From Marivita sp. (GTDB taxonomy: Bacteria; Pseudomonadota; Alphaproteobacteria; Rhodobacterales; Rhodobacteraceae): a stretch of 58,916 bases of DNA. A program made the position numbers and the translations under genes. How positions within the stretch are numbered: position 1 is the first letter of the stretch; every line of letters starts with the position of its first letter. Where the stretch lies: positions 1 to 58,916 of the forward strand of contig NZ_JAIPUS010000021.1 of assembly GCF_020055675.1 (NCBI RefSeq), in the 5' to 3' direction. Below are positions 1-10,744 of this stretch, piece after piece. The notes under the pieces are model-generated. The model was not told where the DNA came from and searched no databases. It was given only the letters and a program-made list of their open reading frames with translations.

Positions 1-506
1 CCCGAGGACAGCGCGCCCAGCACGAAATACTTGAGCCCCGCCTCGGTCGATTTCAGGCTGTCCCGCCGCAGCGACGCCACGACATAGAGCGCCAGGGATT
101 GCAGTTCGAGCCCCATATAAAGCGACATCAGATCGCCGGCGCTGACCATCATCATCATGCCGACAACGGCGAGCGCGATCAAAAGCGGGTATTCGAACCG
201 CAACAAGCCGCGCCGCGTCATGTAGGTTTCCGACATCAGCAAGACCGCCGCTGCAGACGCCAGGATCGCCACCTTGGCAAAGCGCGCGAACGCGTCATCG
301 ACAAACATGCCGTTGAACGCCACGTTGGTCCCCGCGCCGGTCAGCCCGATCCACAGCGCAAGGGCCAGGAACAGACCGCTTGTCAACCAGACCAGCAATG
401 ATGCGGCCCCGTCCTTGACGGTATAGACCGCGCCCATCAGGGCCGCCATGGCATAGAGCGCCAGAACGATCTCCGGCAGGATGATACCCAGATCAGCCGA
501 GAGCAT
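1..506 (-). CDS. nuoN: NADH-quinone oxidoreductase subunit N, C-terminus cut by window edge
   Basis: This is the last gene of the complex I operon and encodes an antiporter-like membrane subunit of the proton-pumping arm. Translation from the ATG at 506 begins [17 protein letters not shown] and runs about 168 codons to the window edge without a stop. Successive hydrophobic helices are visible, as is the segment [17 protein letters not shown], which holds the conserved glutamate of the antiporter-like subunits. The gene starts 12 bases after the nuoM stop, as expected for an operon. A full NuoN is about 480 residues, so roughly two thirds lies outside. The identity is secure; the intactness of the missing part cannot be judged. 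Confidence 0.93.
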   Translation of the reverse strand, partial: MLSADLGIILPEIVLALYAMAALMGAVYTVKDGAASLLVWLTSGLFLALALWIGLTGAGTNVAFNGMFVDDAFARFAKVAILASAAAVLLMSETYMTRRGLLRFEYPLLIALAVVGMMMMVSAGDLMSLYMGLELQSLALYVVASLRRDSLKSTEAGLKYFVLGALSS

Positions 507-518
507 AGCCTCGCCCCC

Positions 519-2063
519 TTATTCGTTATGCGCGACCTGCGTGGCGAGATCCGCCTCCGCAAGCGCGACTTGATAATTGGACACAAGAGCCTCGACCGAC
601 GGTCCGATCGTGTCGAGGATCGGGGCCGGATACACGCCGAACAGGATCGTGGCCACCACCAGCGGTGCAAAGATCGCCCGCTCGCGGCCCGTCATGTCGG
701 TGATGGTCTTCAGGCTTTCCTTGATCAGGTCGCCCAGCACCACCCGGCGATACAGCCAGAGCGCATAGGCCGCAGACAGGATCACACCCGTCGTGGCGAC
801 CATGGCGACCCATGTGTTGACCTGGAAAACCCCAACCAGCGTCAGGAATTCCCCGATAAAGCCCGAGGTGCCGGGCAAGCCGACATTCGCCATGGTGAAC
901 AGCATGAAGATCAGCGCATAGGCCGGCATCCGGTTCACGAGGCCGCCATAGGCGTCGATCTCGCGCGTGTGCATCCGGTCGTAGATGACACCGACGCACA
1001 GGAACAGCGCCCCCGAGATGAAGCCATGACTGATCATCTGGAAGATCGCGCCGTCGATGCCCTGCTGGTTGGCGGCGAAAATCCCCATTGTCACGTAGCC
1101 CATATGCGCCACCGACGAATAGGCGATCAGCTTTTTCATGTCCTCCTGCACCAACGCAACAAGCGAGGTATAGACGATGGCGATGACGCTCATCCACAGG
1201 ATCAGCGGTGTCATCACATCCGCCCCCACCGGGAACATCGGCAGGCTGAACCGAAGGAACCCGTAGCCCCCCATCTTCAACAGGATGGCGGCCAGAACCA
1301 CCGATCCGGCGGTGGGCGCCTGGACGTGCGCGTCGGGCAGCCATGTATGCACCGGCCACATCGGCATTTTCACCGCGAAAGAGGCGAAAAAGGCGATGAA
1401 CATCAAGGTCTGCAAGCCGCCGACGATCTGCACCCCAAGTATGCTGAAGGTCTCGGATCCGAACTGGTGCAGCATCAACTGTTCGATATCCGTGGTGCCC
1501 GCCTCCGAGAACATGCCAACCATCGCGACCAGCATCAGCACCGATCCAAGAAAGGTATAGAGGAAGAACTTGAACGAGGCGTAAATGCGGTTCTTGCCGC
1601 CCCAGATGCCGATGATCAGGAACATCGGGATCAGCCCGGCTTCGAAGAACAGGTAGAACAGCACCAGGTCCAGCGCCATGAACACACCCAACATGAGTGT
1701 TTCCAGCAGCAGGAAGGCGATCATGTATTCCTTGACCCGCGTGTTCACGTCCCAGCTTGCCGCGATCACCAGCGGCATCATGAAGGTCGTGAGCATGACG
1801 AACAGCACCGATATGCCATCAACACCCATCTTGTATTGCAGACCCAGCAACCAGTCCGCCTGCTCGACCATCTGGAAGCCGGTGTTTTGTGGATCGAACT
1901 GGAACAGGACGAACAGCGAAATCAGGAAAGTTGCGCTGGTCGCGATCAGCGACAGCCACTTCGCGTTGCGGTTTGCCGCGGCATCGTCACCGCGCAGAAA
2001 AGCCATCAGGATCAGCGCCGCAAGCGCCGGCAGGAACGTCACAATGGAAAGAAGGTTGTCCAT
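519..2063 (-). CDS. nuoM: NADH-quinone oxidoreductase subunit M
   Basis: NuoM is one of three antiporter-like proton-translocating subunits in the complex I membrane arm. The 514-residue length matches the family. It shows about 14 hydrophobic segments, the helix-5 glutamate region [16 protein letters not shown], and the proton-antiporter signature [16 protein letters not shown] followed by a lysine-bearing helix ([11 protein letters not shown]). Its ATG overlaps the nuoL stop by one base (TGATG), so the two are probably translationally coupled. No frameshift or missing key residue is seen. Confidence 0.97.
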   Translation of the reverse strand: MDNLLSIVTFLPALAALILMAFLRGDDAAANRNAKWLSLIATSATFLISLFVLFQFDPQNTGFQMVEQADWLLGLQYKMGVDGISVLFVMLTTFMMPLVIAASWDVNTRVKEYMIAFLLLETLMLGVFMALDLVLFYLFFEAGLIPMFLIIGIWGGKNRIYASFKFFLYTFLGSVLMLVAMVGMFSEAGTTDIEQLMLHQFGSETFSILGVQIVGGLQTLMFIAFFASFAVKMPMWPVHTWLPDAHVQAPTAGSVVLAAILLKMGGYGFLRFSLPMFPVGADVMTPLILWMSVIAIVYTSLVALVQEDMKKLIAYSSVAHMGYVTMGIFAANQQGIDGAIFQMISHGFISGALFLCVGVIYDRMHTREIDAYGGLVNRMPAYALIFMLFTMANVGLPGTSGFIGEFLTLVGVFQVNTWVAMVATTGVILSAAYALWLYRRVVLGDLIKESLKTITDMTGRERAIFAPLVVATILFGVYPAPILDTIGPSVEALVSNYQVALAEADLATQVAHNE

Positions 2064-4135
2064 CAGTTTACCCCTCCGCTGAGCGTCATCCAGGTGATGA
2101 GGGCCGCAATGCCCACGACCATGAAAAAGGCATATGTGAAGATATACCCGGATTGCGCCCGCCCGGCGAGGCGCGTCAGCATCGGGATAAAGCCCATCGC
2201 GACCCCGTTGATCGATCCATCGATCACGTTGCCATCACCGCGCTTCCACAAGAGACGCCCGAGGCCGCGCGCCGGTTGCACGAAGATGAAGTTGTAGATC
2301 TCGTCGAAATACCACTTGTTCAGCAGGAATTCGTAAAGCGGACGCTGGCTTTCGGACAGCCGCTTGGGAAGGGATGGATCGCGGATATAGAACACCCACG
2401 CCGTGCCAAGGCCGATCAGCATTGCGATGAACGGGCTCAGCTTGACCCATGTCGGCACGTAATGCGCTTCGTGCAGGACCGTATTTTCCGGCGCGATATA
2501 GATCGCCGCCTCGCCCGGTGCGCTTTCCATGACGTAGTGGAGTTCCGACGCTTTCGGGCTGCGCTCGGCGACCTGTTCGACCAGCTCTGCCGTGGGCGCG
2601 CCATAGGCGCCGCCGAAGAAGCTCACGACCTCGTTCACTTTGCCGAAGAAACTCGAATACCAGATCGCACCGGCCAGGATCGACCCGACCGCCAGAACGC
2701 CCAGCGGGACCAGCATGATCGTCGGGGATTCATGGGCATGCTCATGGGTGTGCTTGTTGCCCCGCGGCTTGCCATAGAAGGTCAGGAACATCAGGCGCCA
2801 GGAATAGAAGCTGGTGAACAGCGCCGCGATGACCAGCATCCAGAAGGCATAGCCGCCGGCCGATCCGACATAGGCTGATTCGATCACCGCATCTTTCGAT
2901 GCGAACCCGGCAAAGCCGATCCATCCGGTCAGCGGGATACCGACCCCGGTGATGGCCAGCGTGCCGATCATCATCGCCCAGAAGGTATAGGGCACCTTCT
3001 TGCGCAAACCGCCATAGTTCCGCATGTCCTGCTCGTGATGCATCGCGTGGATCACCGATCCCGCGCCAAGAAACAGCATCGCCTTGAAAAAGGCGTGCGT
3101 GAACAGGTGGAACATCGCAACCGAATAGACACCAACCCCGGCAGCCACGAACATGTATCCAAGCTGCGACATGGTTGAATAGGCGATCACGCGCTTGATA
3201 TCGTTTTGCACCAGCCCGATGGTCGCCGCGACAAAGGCCGTGCTCGCCCCGAGAAAGGTGACAAACGCCATCGCCTCTGGGGCGAATTCCATGATCGGCG
3301 ACATCCGACAGATAAGGAACACACCCGCCGTCACCATCGTCGCCGCGTGGATCAGCGCCGACACGGGCGTCGGGCCTTCCATCGCGTCGGGCAGCCATGT
3401 GTGCAGGAAAAGCTGTGCCGATTTGCCCATCGCGCCGATAAACAGAAGGAAGGCGATCAGGTTGGCCGCGTTCCATTCGGTCCAGAGAAATGTCAGCTGG
3501 GTTTCCGCCAGCGTCGACGCCGCATTGAAAATATCTTCAAACCGGACGCTGTCCACCAGGAAGAACAGCGCGAATATCCCCAGCGCAAAGCCGAAATCGC
3601 CAACCCGGTTGACCACGAACGCCTTGATCGCGGCCGCATTGGCGCTCGGCTTGCGATAGTAGAACCCGATCAACAGGTAGGATGCCACCCCCACGCCCTC
3701 CCAGCCGAAGAACATCTGAACAAGGTTGTCCGATGTCACGAGCATCAGCATGGCGAAGGTGAAGAACGACAGATAGGCGAAGAACCGTGGGCGATAGACC
3801 TCGCCTTCGCGGAAATTCTCGTCATGCGCCATGTAGCCAAAGGAATAGAGGTGCACCAGCGCGGAGACGGTCGTCACAACGATCAGCATGATCGCGGTCA
3901 GCCGGTCCAGCCGGATCGCCCATTCGGTGCTCAGCGTGCCGGACTCGATCCAGCGCAGGATGTTGATGGTCTCGGTGACGCCGTCATGCGCCAGGAACAC
4001 GATCCACGAAAGCAGGCAGGCCAAGAACAACAGGCCGGTCGAGACCCATTGCGCCGCAGTCTCGCCGATGAACTTCCAACCGAAGCCGCAAATGAGCGAT
4101 CCGACCAACGGAGAAAACAGGATAAGCGTTTCCAT
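2063..4135 (-). CDS. nuoL: NADH-quinone oxidoreductase subunit L
   Basis: NuoL is the distal antiporter-like subunit, which carries the long lateral helix along the membrane arm. The 690-residue protein has the motifs [19 protein letters not shown] and [20 protein letters not shown] typical of NuoL, many membrane helices, and a C-terminal helical extension ending in a hydrophobic anchor. A histidine-rich loop (KHTHEHAHE) lies near residue 460. It begins 5 bases after nuoK and overlaps nuoM by one base. The length is slightly above average for bacteria but normal for alphaproteobacteria. Confidence 0.97.
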   Translation of the reverse strand: METLILFSPLVGSLICGFGWKFIGETAAQWVSTGLLFLACLLSWIVFLAHDGVTETINILRWIESGTLSTEWAIRLDRLTAIMLIVVTTVSALVHLYSFGYMAHDENFREGEVYRPRFFAYLSFFTFAMLMLVTSDNLVQMFFGWEGVGVASYLLIGFYYRKPSANAAAIKAFVVNRVGDFGFALGIFALFFLVDSVRFEDIFNAASTLAETQLTFLWTEWNAANLIAFLLFIGAMGKSAQLFLHTWLPDAMEGPTPVSALIHAATMVTAGVFLICRMSPIMEFAPEAMAFVTFLGASTAFVAATIGLVQNDIKRVIAYSTMSQLGYMFVAAGVGVYSVAMFHLFTHAFFKAMLFLGAGSVIHAMHHEQDMRNYGGLRKKVPYTFWAMMIGTLAITGVGIPLTGWIGFAGFASKDAVIESAYVGSAGGYAFWMLVIAALFTSFYSWRLMFLTFYGKPRGNKHTHEHAHESPTIMLVPLGVLAVGSILAGAIWYSSFFGKVNEVVSFFGGAYGAPTAELVEQVAERSPKASELHYVMESAPGEAAIYIAPENTVLHEAHYVPTWVKLSPFIAMLIGLGTAWVFYIRDPSLPKRLSESQRPLYEFLLNKWYFDEIYNFIFVQPARGLGRLLWKRGDGNVIDGSINGVAMGFIPMLTRLAGRAQSGYIFTYAFFMVVGIAALITWMTLSGGVN

Positions 4136-4140
4136 GATCG

Positions 4141-4446
4141 TCAGCCCTTCATCACGTTGACGTCTTCAACCGCGATGGAGCCACGGTTGCGGAAGAAACA
4201 GACGAGGATTGCCAGCCCGATGGCCGCTTCGGCCGCAGCGACCGTCAGCACGAACAGGGTGAACACCTGCCCCACAAGGTCGTTCAGGAAGCTCGAAAAC
4301 GCGACGAGGTTGATGTTCACCGCCAGAAGCATCAACTCGACGCTCATCAGCAGGATGATCACGTTCTTTCGGTTCAGAAACAGCCCGAAAATGCCCGTAA
4401 CGAACAGCACCGCTGCCACTGTCAGGTAATGCTCAAGTCCTATCAT
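4141..4446 (-). CDS. nuoK: NADH-quinone oxidoreductase subunit K
   Basis: NuoK is a small three-helix membrane subunit close to the quinone-coupling end of the pump. The 101-residue product begins [15 protein letters not shown] and contains the helix-2 glutamate motif [13 protein letters not shown], which is essential for proton transfer in the family. I chose the ATG at 4446; an in-frame GTG lies one codon upstream. The gene is followed 5 bases later by nuoL. A gap of about 129 bases with a perfect palindrome separates it from nuoJ, the longest break in the distal half of the operon. Confidence 0.96.
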   Translation of the reverse strand: MIGLEHYLTVAAVLFVTGIFGLFLNRKNVIILLMSVELMLLAVNINLVAFSSFLNDLVGQVFTLFVLTVAAAEAAIGLAILVCFFRNRGSIAVEDVNVMKG

Positions 4447-4541
4447 CACGTCCCCCGGGGCCTTTTGCCCTCTGGTTCTTTACTTTGGTTAAGAAACGGT
4501 GAATCCGTCCTCGTAACCCTTTGAAGTCTCACGTCTCGCAC

Positions 4542-4563
4542 GGTGTCCCATGCATGGGACACC
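4542..4563. repeat. Perfect 22-bp palindrome between nuoJ and nuoK
   Basis: The two 11-base arms GGTGTCCCATG and CATGGGACACC are exact reverse complements with no spacer. The element sits in the only sizeable gap of the distal nuo operon, 12 bases downstream of the nuoJ stop. It could be a dyad-symmetric protein site, a recombination or deletion scar, or an RNA hairpin if it opens a loop. No U-tract follows on the nuo strand, so it is not a classic terminator. Confidence 0.8.
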
Positions 4564-4575
4564 TGTCTGGCACGG

Positions 4576-5178
4576 TCACAGCCCCTGCCCCGGCTTCACG
4601 TCTTTCAGTTCCATCGCCTTGGCCGGATCGCGATACATCTGCGCCAGCACGTTCTGCCGCTTCACGTCCGACCGGTGCCGCAATGTGAGCACGATCGCCC
4701 CGATCATCGCCACCAGCAGGATCAGGCCCGCAAGCTGGAACAGCAGGAAGTATTGATCATAAAGGATCAGCCCCAAGGCTTCGGTATTGTGCCGGTCCAC
4801 CGGCGCCACCTGCGCCCGCAGCCCTTCCGCGGCCGCGTTGGATTCCCACGCTCCAAAGGCAATCGCGAACTGCATCAGGATGATCACCCCGAACAACAGC
4901 GCCAGCGGCATGTAGCGCGCCATCTCCGCCTTGAGCTGCGAAAAGTCCACGTCGAGCATCATCACGACAAACAGGAACAGCACCGCCACCGCGCCGACAT
5001 AGACGATCACCAGAAGCATCGCGACGAATTCGGCCCCCAGAAGCACGAACAACCCTGCGGAAGACAGGAAAGCCAGGATGAGCCACAACACAGAATGCAC
5101 CGGGTTTCGGCTGATCACGGTGAACAACCCGCCCGCAATCGTGCTGATCGCAAAGAGATAGAAAGCAAAGACGCTCAT
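4576..5178 (-). CDS. nuoJ: NADH-quinone oxidoreductase subunit J
   Basis: NuoJ is a five-helix membrane subunit of complex I next to NuoK and NuoA. The 200-residue product begins [19 protein letters not shown] and contains the segment [20 protein letters not shown], which corresponds to the conserved helix with a pi-bulge. A polar stretch of about 35 residues precedes the last helix, and the C-terminus is hydrophilic. The start overlaps the stop of the upstream AhpD-like gene (ATGA), indicating coupled translation. Confidence 0.96.
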   Translation of the reverse strand: MSVFAFYLFAISTIAGGLFTVISRNPVHSVLWLILAFLSSAGLFVLLGAEFVAMLLVIVYVGAVAVLFLFVVMMLDVDFSQLKAEMARYMPLALLFGVIILMQFAIAFGAWESNAAAEGLRAQVAPVDRHNTEALGLILYDQYFLLFQLAGLILLVAMIGAIVLTLRHRSDVKRQNVLAQMYRDPAKAMELKDVKPGQGL

Positions 5179-5585
5179 GTCTCGTCATCCTTTTTGTCAT
5201 CTTCCATCACCTCGCGCGCGAGCTCCATGGCGCGGGTCATGGCCGGAATACCCGCGAACATCGACATCTGGGCGATGGTCTCGGCAACCTCGTCCGACGT
5301 GGCCCCCGCCTCGATCGCGTGGCGCACCGTCAGGCGAAACTGCGTATCGGCCTGCGCACCCTGCATCGTCAGTCCTGCAATCGTCAGCAAAAGCCGCGTC
5401 TTGGCGTCCAGACCCTGCTTGCTCAGACCCTTGCCGAACCACATCTCCATGGTGTCTTTCGGCATGGTTGGCCACATCTTTTCGTATCCCTTGGGATCAA
5501 AAGACGACAGCGCCGGGTTGAAAGCCTTGGCCATCTCCTGCGCCTGCTCCATCATCAGCTCGAACGGCGACTTCGATGCGCTCAT
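5175..5585 (-). CDS. AhpD/carboxymuconolactone decarboxylase-like protein in the nuo operon
   Basis: The 136-residue product starts [14 protein letters not shown] and contains the helical segments [20 protein letters not shown] and [20 protein letters not shown], which resemble the carboxymuconolactone decarboxylase/AhpD fold. The CxxC pair of catalytic AhpD proteins is absent, so peroxidase-type chemistry is unlikely. An open frame extends upstream, but the ATG at 5585 is preceded by GAGGTG at good spacing and starts the family-like sequence. It lies between nuoI and nuoJ, overlapping nuoJ by four bases. Location suggests an assembly or accessory role for complex I, which is inference. Confidence 0.8.
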   Translation of the reverse strand: MSASKSPFELMMEQAQEMAKAFNPALSSFDPKGYEKMWPTMPKDTMEMWFGKGLSKQGLDAKTRLLLTIAGLTMQGAQADTQFRLTVRHAIEAGATSDEVAETIAQMSMFAGIPAMTRAMELAREVMEDDKKDDET

Positions 5586-5634
5586 GACGCACCTCGCAGA
5601 TCCGGGACCGTGGGATATTCCGGGTGTGCAGACA

Positions 5635-6129
5635 TCATCGGTACGGCGCATCCAGTTCGAGGTTCTGGGCAATCTCGGCTTCCCAGCGGTCGCCATTGTC
5701 CAGCAGCTTCGCCTTGTCGTAGTACAGCTCTTCCCGCGTTTCCGTCGAAAATTCGAAGTTCGGCCCCTCTACGATCGCGTCCACCGGGCAGGCCTCCTCG
5801 CAGAAGCCACAATAGATGCATTTCGTCATGTCGATGTCATAGCGCGTCGTGCGGCGCGACCCGTCATCGCGGGGTTCAGCGTCGATGGTGATCGCCTGTG
5901 CCGGGCAGATCGCTTCACACAGCTTGCAGGCGATGCAACGTTCCTCGCCGTTGGGATAACGGCGCAGCGCGTGCTCACCCCGAAACCGGGGCGACAGGTA
6001 ACCCTTTTCATGCGGATAGTTCAGCGTCGCCTTCGGACCGAAGAAATACCGCAGGCCGAGCTTCATGCCCTGAAAGAAGTCTTGCAGCAGGAAATACTTC
6101 GCGGCGCGTCCGTAATCGATCTGCGTCAT
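5635..6129 (-). CDS. nuoI: NADH-quinone oxidoreductase subunit I (two 4Fe-4S clusters)
   Basis: NuoI carries clusters N6a and N6b and relays electrons towards N2 near the quinone site. The 164-residue product contains two ferredoxin motifs, [12 protein letters not shown] and [12 protein letters not shown], each followed by the usual proline, with the N-terminal amphipathic region [16 protein letters not shown] placed the start at 6129 ([13 protein letters not shown]), which matches alphaproteobacterial homologues in length; an open extension upstream to 6240 overlaps nuoH and is not needed. It follows nuoH by 11 bases. Confidence 0.97.
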   Translation of the reverse strand: MTQIDYGRAAKYFLLQDFFQGMKLGLRYFFGPKATLNYPHEKGYLSPRFRGEHALRRYPNGEERCIACKLCEAICPAQAITIDAEPRDDGSRRTTRYDIDMTKCIYCGFCEEACPVDAIVEGPNFEFSTETREELYYDKAKLLDNGDRWEAEIAQNLELDAPYR

Positions 6130-6140
6130 GTCAGCTCTCC

Positions 6141-7169
6141 TTATACCCAGCGCGCGAATGCGCCCCAGAACCAGTCGAATTTCGCCGCGAAGGCCACGAA
6201 GACCACCCAGACCAGGCTGAACGGCAGGAACACTTTCCATCCCAGCCGCATCAGTTGGTCATAGCGGTAGCGCGGGGTGATCGCCTTGACCATCGCGAAG
6301 AGGAAAAAGAAGAACGCCATCTTGCCGACCATCCACAGCGCGCCATCCGGCAGGCCGGGGATCGGCGACAGCCAGCCGCCGAAGAACAGCAAAGACATCA
6401 GCGCGCACATCAGGAAGATCGCGATGTATTCGCCGGCCATGAACAGCAGGAACGGCGTCGAGGAGTATTCCACCTGGTAGCCCGCCACCAATTCGGACTC
6501 CGCTTCGGGAAGATCAAAGGGCGGACGGTTGGTTTCGGCCAATGCCGAGATGAAGAACAGGAAGACCATCGGGAAATGCGGCAGCCAGTACCAGTTGAAA
6601 AAGCCGAAAGCGCCATCCTGCGCGCGCACGATCTCGCCGAAATTCAACGATCCGGTGGAAATGATGATGCCGATGATGATCAGGCCCAGCGATACCTCGT
6701 AGGAAATCATCTGCGCCGCCGACCGCAAAGACCCGAGGAACGGGTATTTGGAGTTGGACGCCCATCCGCCCATGATCACACCGTACACCTCGAGCGAGGA
6801 AATCGCGAAGACGTAGAGGATGGCCACGTTGATGTCGGCCAGCACCCACGTGTCGTTGAACGGAATCACCGCCCAGAGCATCACCGCCAGCACGAAGGAC
6901 GACAGCGGCGCCAGCATGAAGACCGGCTTGTCGGCCCCGGCGGGCACGACGACCTCTTTCACGACGTATTTCAATGCATCCGCCACCGTTTGCAGCAGCC
7001 CGTAGGCGCCCACGACATTGGGTCCGCGCCGCATCTGGACGGCCGCCCAGATTTTCCGGTCGCCATAGACGAGGAACAAAAGGCTGACCATCACGAACCC
7101 CAGTACCGCAAGGCACTGTGCCACGATGATCACGCCGATCCCGGCAGTTGTCGTAAAGAAATCAGCCAT
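6141..7169 (-). CDS. nuoH: NADH-quinone oxidoreductase subunit H
   Basis: NuoH forms most of the quinone-binding chamber and links it to the membrane pumps. The 342-residue product has about eight membrane helices and the diagnostic loop [20 protein letters not shown] with conserved acidic residues, plus [16 protein letters not shown] near the N-terminus. The start at 7169 ([13 protein letters not shown]) is chosen over a longer open frame that runs back into the upstream lipoprotein gene. Intergenic distance on both sides is about 10 bases. Confidence 0.97.
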   Translation of the reverse strand: MADFFTTTAGIGVIIVAQCLAVLGFVMVSLLFLVYGDRKIWAAVQMRRGPNVVGAYGLLQTVADALKYVVKEVVVPAGADKPVFMLAPLSSFVLAVMLWAVIPFNDTWVLADINVAILYVFAISSLEVYGVIMGGWASNSKYPFLGSLRSAAQMISYEVSLGLIIIGIIISTGSLNFGEIVRAQDGAFGFFNWYWLPHFPMVFLFFISALAETNRPPFDLPEAESELVAGYQVEYSSTPFLLFMAGEYIAIFLMCALMSLLFFGGWLSPIPGLPDGALWMVGKMAFFFFLFAMVKAITPRYRYDQLMRLGWKVFLPFSLVWVVFVAFAAKFDWFWGAFARWV

Positions 7170-7176
7170 CACGTCC

Positions 7177-7578
7177 TCAAACCATCGGTATTCCGTTTTC
7201 AGCGCAAGAGGCGGACACGACTTCGGCGTCGATGGTCCGCACCCCGCGTGGCAGCGCCGGCGAGATGGTGTAAACCGCATCTCCTCGCCAGAGGCCAGCC
7301 TCTTCGTCAACTTTTGTGCGCAAATGACGCGCAAAACCATACCCGCGGATCAGCGCATATTGCGCTGCGGCACATTCGGCATAATCCTCGACGTCGGAGG
7401 CATCCCGCGCGCCGTACATGGCGACCTTGAACCGCACCAGACCGTCCTCCAGAAGCGCCGTGTCCACCCCTTCGTAGACCGGCTTGACCCGTCCCGCCTC
7501 GGGGTCCGCAGCGTCACATCCCGACAGACCGCCGACCATCGCCAAGGCGACCGGAGTTATGCCCGCGATGTGGCGCAT
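7177..7578 (-). CDS. Small lipoprotein encoded between nuoG and nuoH
   Basis: The 133-residue product starts [24 protein letters not shown], a type II signal peptide with lipobox LSGC. The mature part is soluble, with a central segment [20 protein letters not shown] and several cysteines. I do not recognise a family by name. It sits 5 bases after the nuoG stop and 7 bases before nuoH, so it is co-transcribed with complex I. The Rhodobacter capsulatus nuo operon is known to contain several unidentified reading frames between nuo genes, and this is probably of that kind. A periplasmic role in assembly is only inferred. Confidence 0.75.
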   Translation of the reverse strand: MRHIAGITPVALAMVGGLSGCDAADPEAGRVKPVYEGVDTALLEDGLVRFKVAMYGARDASDVEDYAECAAAQYALIRGYGFARHLRTKVDEEAGLWRGDAVYTISPALPRGVRTIDAEVVSASCAENGIPMV

Positions 7579-7583
7579 CCGGC

Positions 7584-9602
7584 TCACTCCGCGGCGATCT
7601 TCGTGTCCTTGCGGGATTTCACACCCGCCGACAGTTCGGCCATCAGCGTGCTCGCCCGCGCGATCGGGTTTGTCAGGTAGAAATCCTGCACCGCGTTGCG
7701 AAAATCCGCTTGCCCCAGCTTGCCCGCCGACTCGGCCTGCCATGCGTTCTCGGGCACCGTGTCGATCTTGGCCAGATGCGGCACATCTGCCACCAGTGCG
7801 CGACGCAGCTGCGCCAGGCTGTCAAAGGGCAGCGTTGCGCCCAGCTCGGCGGACAGAGCCCGCAGGATCGCCCAGTTTTCCTTGGCCTCGCCCGGGGCAA
7901 AGCCGGCACGCAACGCCAGTTGCGGGCGTCCTTCGGTGTTCACGAACAGGCCTTGTTCCTCAGTATAGGCGGCACCCGGCAGGATGATGTCGGCGCGATG
8001 CGCACCTCTGTCACCGTGACTGCCCTGGTAGATGACGAACGGGCCATCCGCGATGTCCACTTCATCCGCCCCAAGGTTGTAGATCACCTCGGCACCCTCG
8101 ATGGCAGCGTCAAGCCCGCCTTCCGTGGTGCACCCGGCATCCATCGCGCCGACGCGGCCCGCAGCCGTGTGCAGGACCAAAAGCTTGCCGCCGGATTTTT
8201 CGCAAATTGCCTGCACCTGCGCCAAGACGGCTGCGCCATCGGCTTCGCGCAGGGCGCCCTGACCCACGATCACGATGCTGGCCTTGTCTTGCAGATCGGA
8301 CATATCCAGATCCGCCATATGCTCAAGCGCCGCGCGCCCGGTGCCCATATGCTCATAGTTGTAGGTCAGGTCTGCAGCCTCTCCGACGACCGTGACATCC
8401 GCGCCCGCGGCCCAGGCCTTGCGAATACGCGCGTTCAAAACCGGCGCTTCATCGCGCGGGTTGGTGCCGATCAGCAGAATCTTGTCCGCCGTGTCGATCT
8501 CTTCAATCGTCGCCGTGCCGACATAGCCGGACCGGTTGCCTGCGGGCAGTTTGGCCCCGTCTGTGCGGCATTCGACATGACCGCCCTGGGCTTCGATCAG
8601 GTGCTTGAGGGCGTAACCCGCTTCGGTCGGCACGAGATCCCCGACCAGCCCGGCCAGTTTCCTGCCCTTCATCGCCTCGGCCGCCTTGGTCAGCGCCTCG
8701 GGCCATGTCGAGGGACGCAGCTTGCCGTTTTCACGCACGAAGGGTTTGTCGAGACGCTGACGGCGCAGACCGTCCCAGACGAAGCGCGTCTTGTCGGAAA
8801 TCCACTCCTCGTTCACGCCGTCATGGTTCCGCGGCAGGAACCGCATGACCTCGCGACCCTTGGTGTCGACCCGGATGTTGGAACAAAGCGCATCCATTAC
8901 GTCGATGGATTCGGTCTTGGTCAGCTCCCACGGGCGGGCTGTGAACGCATAGGGCTTCGACACCAGCGCGCCTACCGGGCAAAGATCGATGATGTTGCCC
9001 TGCAAGTTCGATTCGAGCGTTTCGCCAAGGTAGGACGTGATCTCTGCATCTTCTCCCCGGCCGGTCTGGCCCATCTGGCTGATGCCCGCGACCTCGGTGG
9101 TGAAGCGCACGCAGCGGGTGCAGGAAATGCAGCGCGTCATGTGGGTTTCAACCAATGGACCAAGGTCCAGATCCTCGACCGCGCGCTTTGGCTCGCGGAA
9201 GCGGCTGAAATCGACACCATAGGCCATCGCCTGGTCCTGAAGGTCGCATTCGCCGCCCTGATCGCAGATCGGGCAATCCAGCGGGTGGTTGATGAGCAGA
9301 AACTCCATCACCCCTTCACGCGCCTTCTTTACCATCGGGCTGTTGGTCTTGACGACAGGCGGCTCCCCGTCCTTGCCGGGACGCAAATCCTTGACCTGCA
9401 TCGCGCAGCTTGCCGCGGGCTTGGGCGGGCCGCCCACAACCTCGACAAGACACATCCGGCAATTGCCCGCGATGGACAGGCGTTCGTGATAGCAGAATCG
9501 CGGGATTTCGATTCCGGCCTGTTCACAGGCCTGGATCAGCGTCATCCCGCCTTCGACTTCAATCTCGTTCCCATCGATGATGATCTTGCGAAAGTCAGAC
9601 AT
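7584..9602 (-). CDS. nuoG: NADH-quinone oxidoreductase subunit G
   Basis: NuoG is the large iron-sulfur subunit of the peripheral arm. The 672-residue product has, in order, the 2Fe-2S motif with [15 protein letters not shown] (N1b), [19 protein letters not shown] (N5 region with a histidine ligand), and [10 protein letters not shown] (N4 region), then a molybdopterin-oxidoreductase-like domain without cofactor motifs. The extra N7 cluster motif seen in E. coli is not visible, as in mitochondrial-type enzymes. The ATG at 9602 is preferred over a TTG two codons upstream. The C-terminus ends in a charged tail ([10 protein letters not shown]). Confidence 0.96.
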   Translation of the reverse strand: MSDFRKIIIDGNEIEVEGGMTLIQACEQAGIEIPRFCYHERLSIAGNCRMCLVEVVGGPPKPAASCAMQVKDLRPGKDGEPPVVKTNSPMVKKAREGVMEFLLINHPLDCPICDQGGECDLQDQAMAYGVDFSRFREPKRAVEDLDLGPLVETHMTRCISCTRCVRFTTEVAGISQMGQTGRGEDAEITSYLGETLESNLQGNIIDLCPVGALVSKPYAFTARPWELTKTESIDVMDALCSNIRVDTKGREVMRFLPRNHDGVNEEWISDKTRFVWDGLRRQRLDKPFVRENGKLRPSTWPEALTKAAEAMKGRKLAGLVGDLVPTEAGYALKHLIEAQGGHVECRTDGAKLPAGNRSGYVGTATIEEIDTADKILLIGTNPRDEAPVLNARIRKAWAAGADVTVVGEAADLTYNYEHMGTGRAALEHMADLDMSDLQDKASIVIVGQGALREADGAAVLAQVQAICEKSGGKLLVLHTAAGRVGAMDAGCTTEGGLDAAIEGAEVIYNLGADEVDIADGPFVIYQGSHGDRGAHRADIILPGAAYTEEQGLFVNTEGRPQLALRAGFAPGEAKENWAILRALSAELGATLPFDSLAQLRRALVADVPHLAKIDTVPENAWQAESAGKLGQADFRNAVQDFYLTNPIARASTLMAELSAGVKSRKDTKIAAE

Positions 9603-9777
9603 GCCCAAGCTCTTTGTTCCCGTTTGGCTGGCGCAGTCGATGCCGTGGCAGAAAGGCTATCGGCTGACGTCGCTGGTGTTCTAACGTGACTTGAAAAGAT
9701 AGGCCATAGTTTGCGCAAAAAAGAAGGCGGGAAATATCGACGCGGACCCGGCAATCGACCCGGCACCAATGCGCCTT

Positions 9778-10173
9778 TTATCTCAACAAACGCCCGATTG
9801 CGGTCTCGGCCGCGATCTGTTCCCTGCCGAAGCGGCACAACCCGGGACGATCATCAAGCGTAACGCCCTGACTGGCCAGGTAGCGTTCCGCCTTGGCTTT
9901 CATACGTGCCTTTTCGTCTTTCGAGGTCACGTAGGTTTCCACTTCCTCGTCCGAATAGCCCCTTTCGCGCGCCATCGACTTGAGCGCGTTCAGCGCTGAA
10001 TAGGCCCGGATCAGGCGCGGATTGATATCTTCGCATGATTTGCGGATTGCATCGGCAATCGCCACCGTCATCACGCCATTGTCGATCTGTGCCACATCGC
10101 GCAATGGCGGCTTGGCCAAAGCCGCAGTGCCGGCCAGGACAGCCAGGCTCAGGAGGGGAACGAGGATACGCAT
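9778..10173 (-). CDS. DUF5333-like secreted protein in the nuo operon
   Basis: The product is 131 residues with an N-terminal signal peptide (MRILVPLLSLAVLAGTAALA, cleaved near AKPP). The mature region contains PPLRDVAQIDNGVMTVAIAD and repeated basic or acidic helices, ending AIGRLLR. This pattern fits a Rhodobacterales-restricted family I recall as DUF5333, found beside nuo genes. Its function is unknown. It lies between nuoG and a lipoprotein gene, with about 175 non-coding bases before nuoG. The start at 10173 is chosen because it begins the signal peptide; the upstream open extension has no signal features. Confidence 0.72.
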   Translation of the reverse strand: MRILVPLLSLAVLAGTAALAKPPLRDVAQIDNGVMTVAIADAIRKSCEDINPRLIRAYSALNALKSMARERGYSDEEVETYVTSKDEKARMKAKAERYLASQGVTLDDRPGLCRFGREQIAAETAIGRLLR

Positions 10174-10253
10174 CCGATAATCCAGAAATCTCTCATCACA
10201 GTGTGGGGGCCGCACGCGAGACCCTTCAAGGCGACAGCATGATTTGCCGCAGA

Positions 10254-10586
10254 TTACGGCTCAACACAGCGCCCCGTCAGAACAACGGCATTGTCGCGTA
10301 TCGTCAGTTCGCTGTCGTCGACATAAGGGCCGTTTTTCCAATCGACATCAGACGTGCCCAGATAGCCGATGCAATGTTGCACCGCCTGGAATTGCGCCGC
10401 CTGCCTTGAGCCTTCAAGGCTGACCGAGGCCGGACCTCCGGTCGCGACAAACGCGGCGCGATTTCCCCGTTCAGACTGCAAATCGCCGGTGAAGCGCGCG
10501 CCTTCAAAGGTGATCGTGTCGCGATCCGACGCTCCGCATCCCGCAAGAATCATCGATCCAAAGAGTGCTGCCCATGCTGCTTTCAT
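10254..10586 (-). CDS. Small lipoprotein downstream of nuoF
   Basis: The 110-residue product has a lipoprotein signal (MKAAWAALFGSMILAGCGAS, lipobox LAGC) and a short mature domain with two cysteines (HCIGYLG and GRCVEP) that could pair in the periplasm. I do not recognise a named family. It sits about 158 bases after nuoF and 80 bases before the DUF5333-like gene, all on the same strand. The gap to nuoF contains a 14-bp palindrome, so the distance may allow separate regulation. No enzymatic motif is seen. Confidence 0.7.
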   Translation of the reverse strand: MKAAWAALFGSMILAGCGASDRDTITFEGARFTGDLQSERGNRAAFVATGGPASVSLEGSRQAAQFQAVQHCIGYLGTSDVDWKNGPYVDDSELTIRDNAVVLTGRCVEP

Positions 10587-10744
10587 GGTGGTAACCTTTT
10601 CCAATCGTGTCGGCACCTTGCGCGCAGAGCGACCGGGCTTGCAAGCCCTTGGGGCCAGCATCGCGATCAAACCCGGCGCATCGCCTGTCGAAGACCCTTG
10701 ACCATCAATGTCCGAACTGCTGCGCCAACGGGCGTCGACGCGCC

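Noticed and set aside
528-2297. Long plus-strand open frame opposite nuoM and nuoL
   Set aside because: It is rich in Arg, His, Gln and Asp without any domain, as expected from antisense of a high-GC membrane-protein gene.
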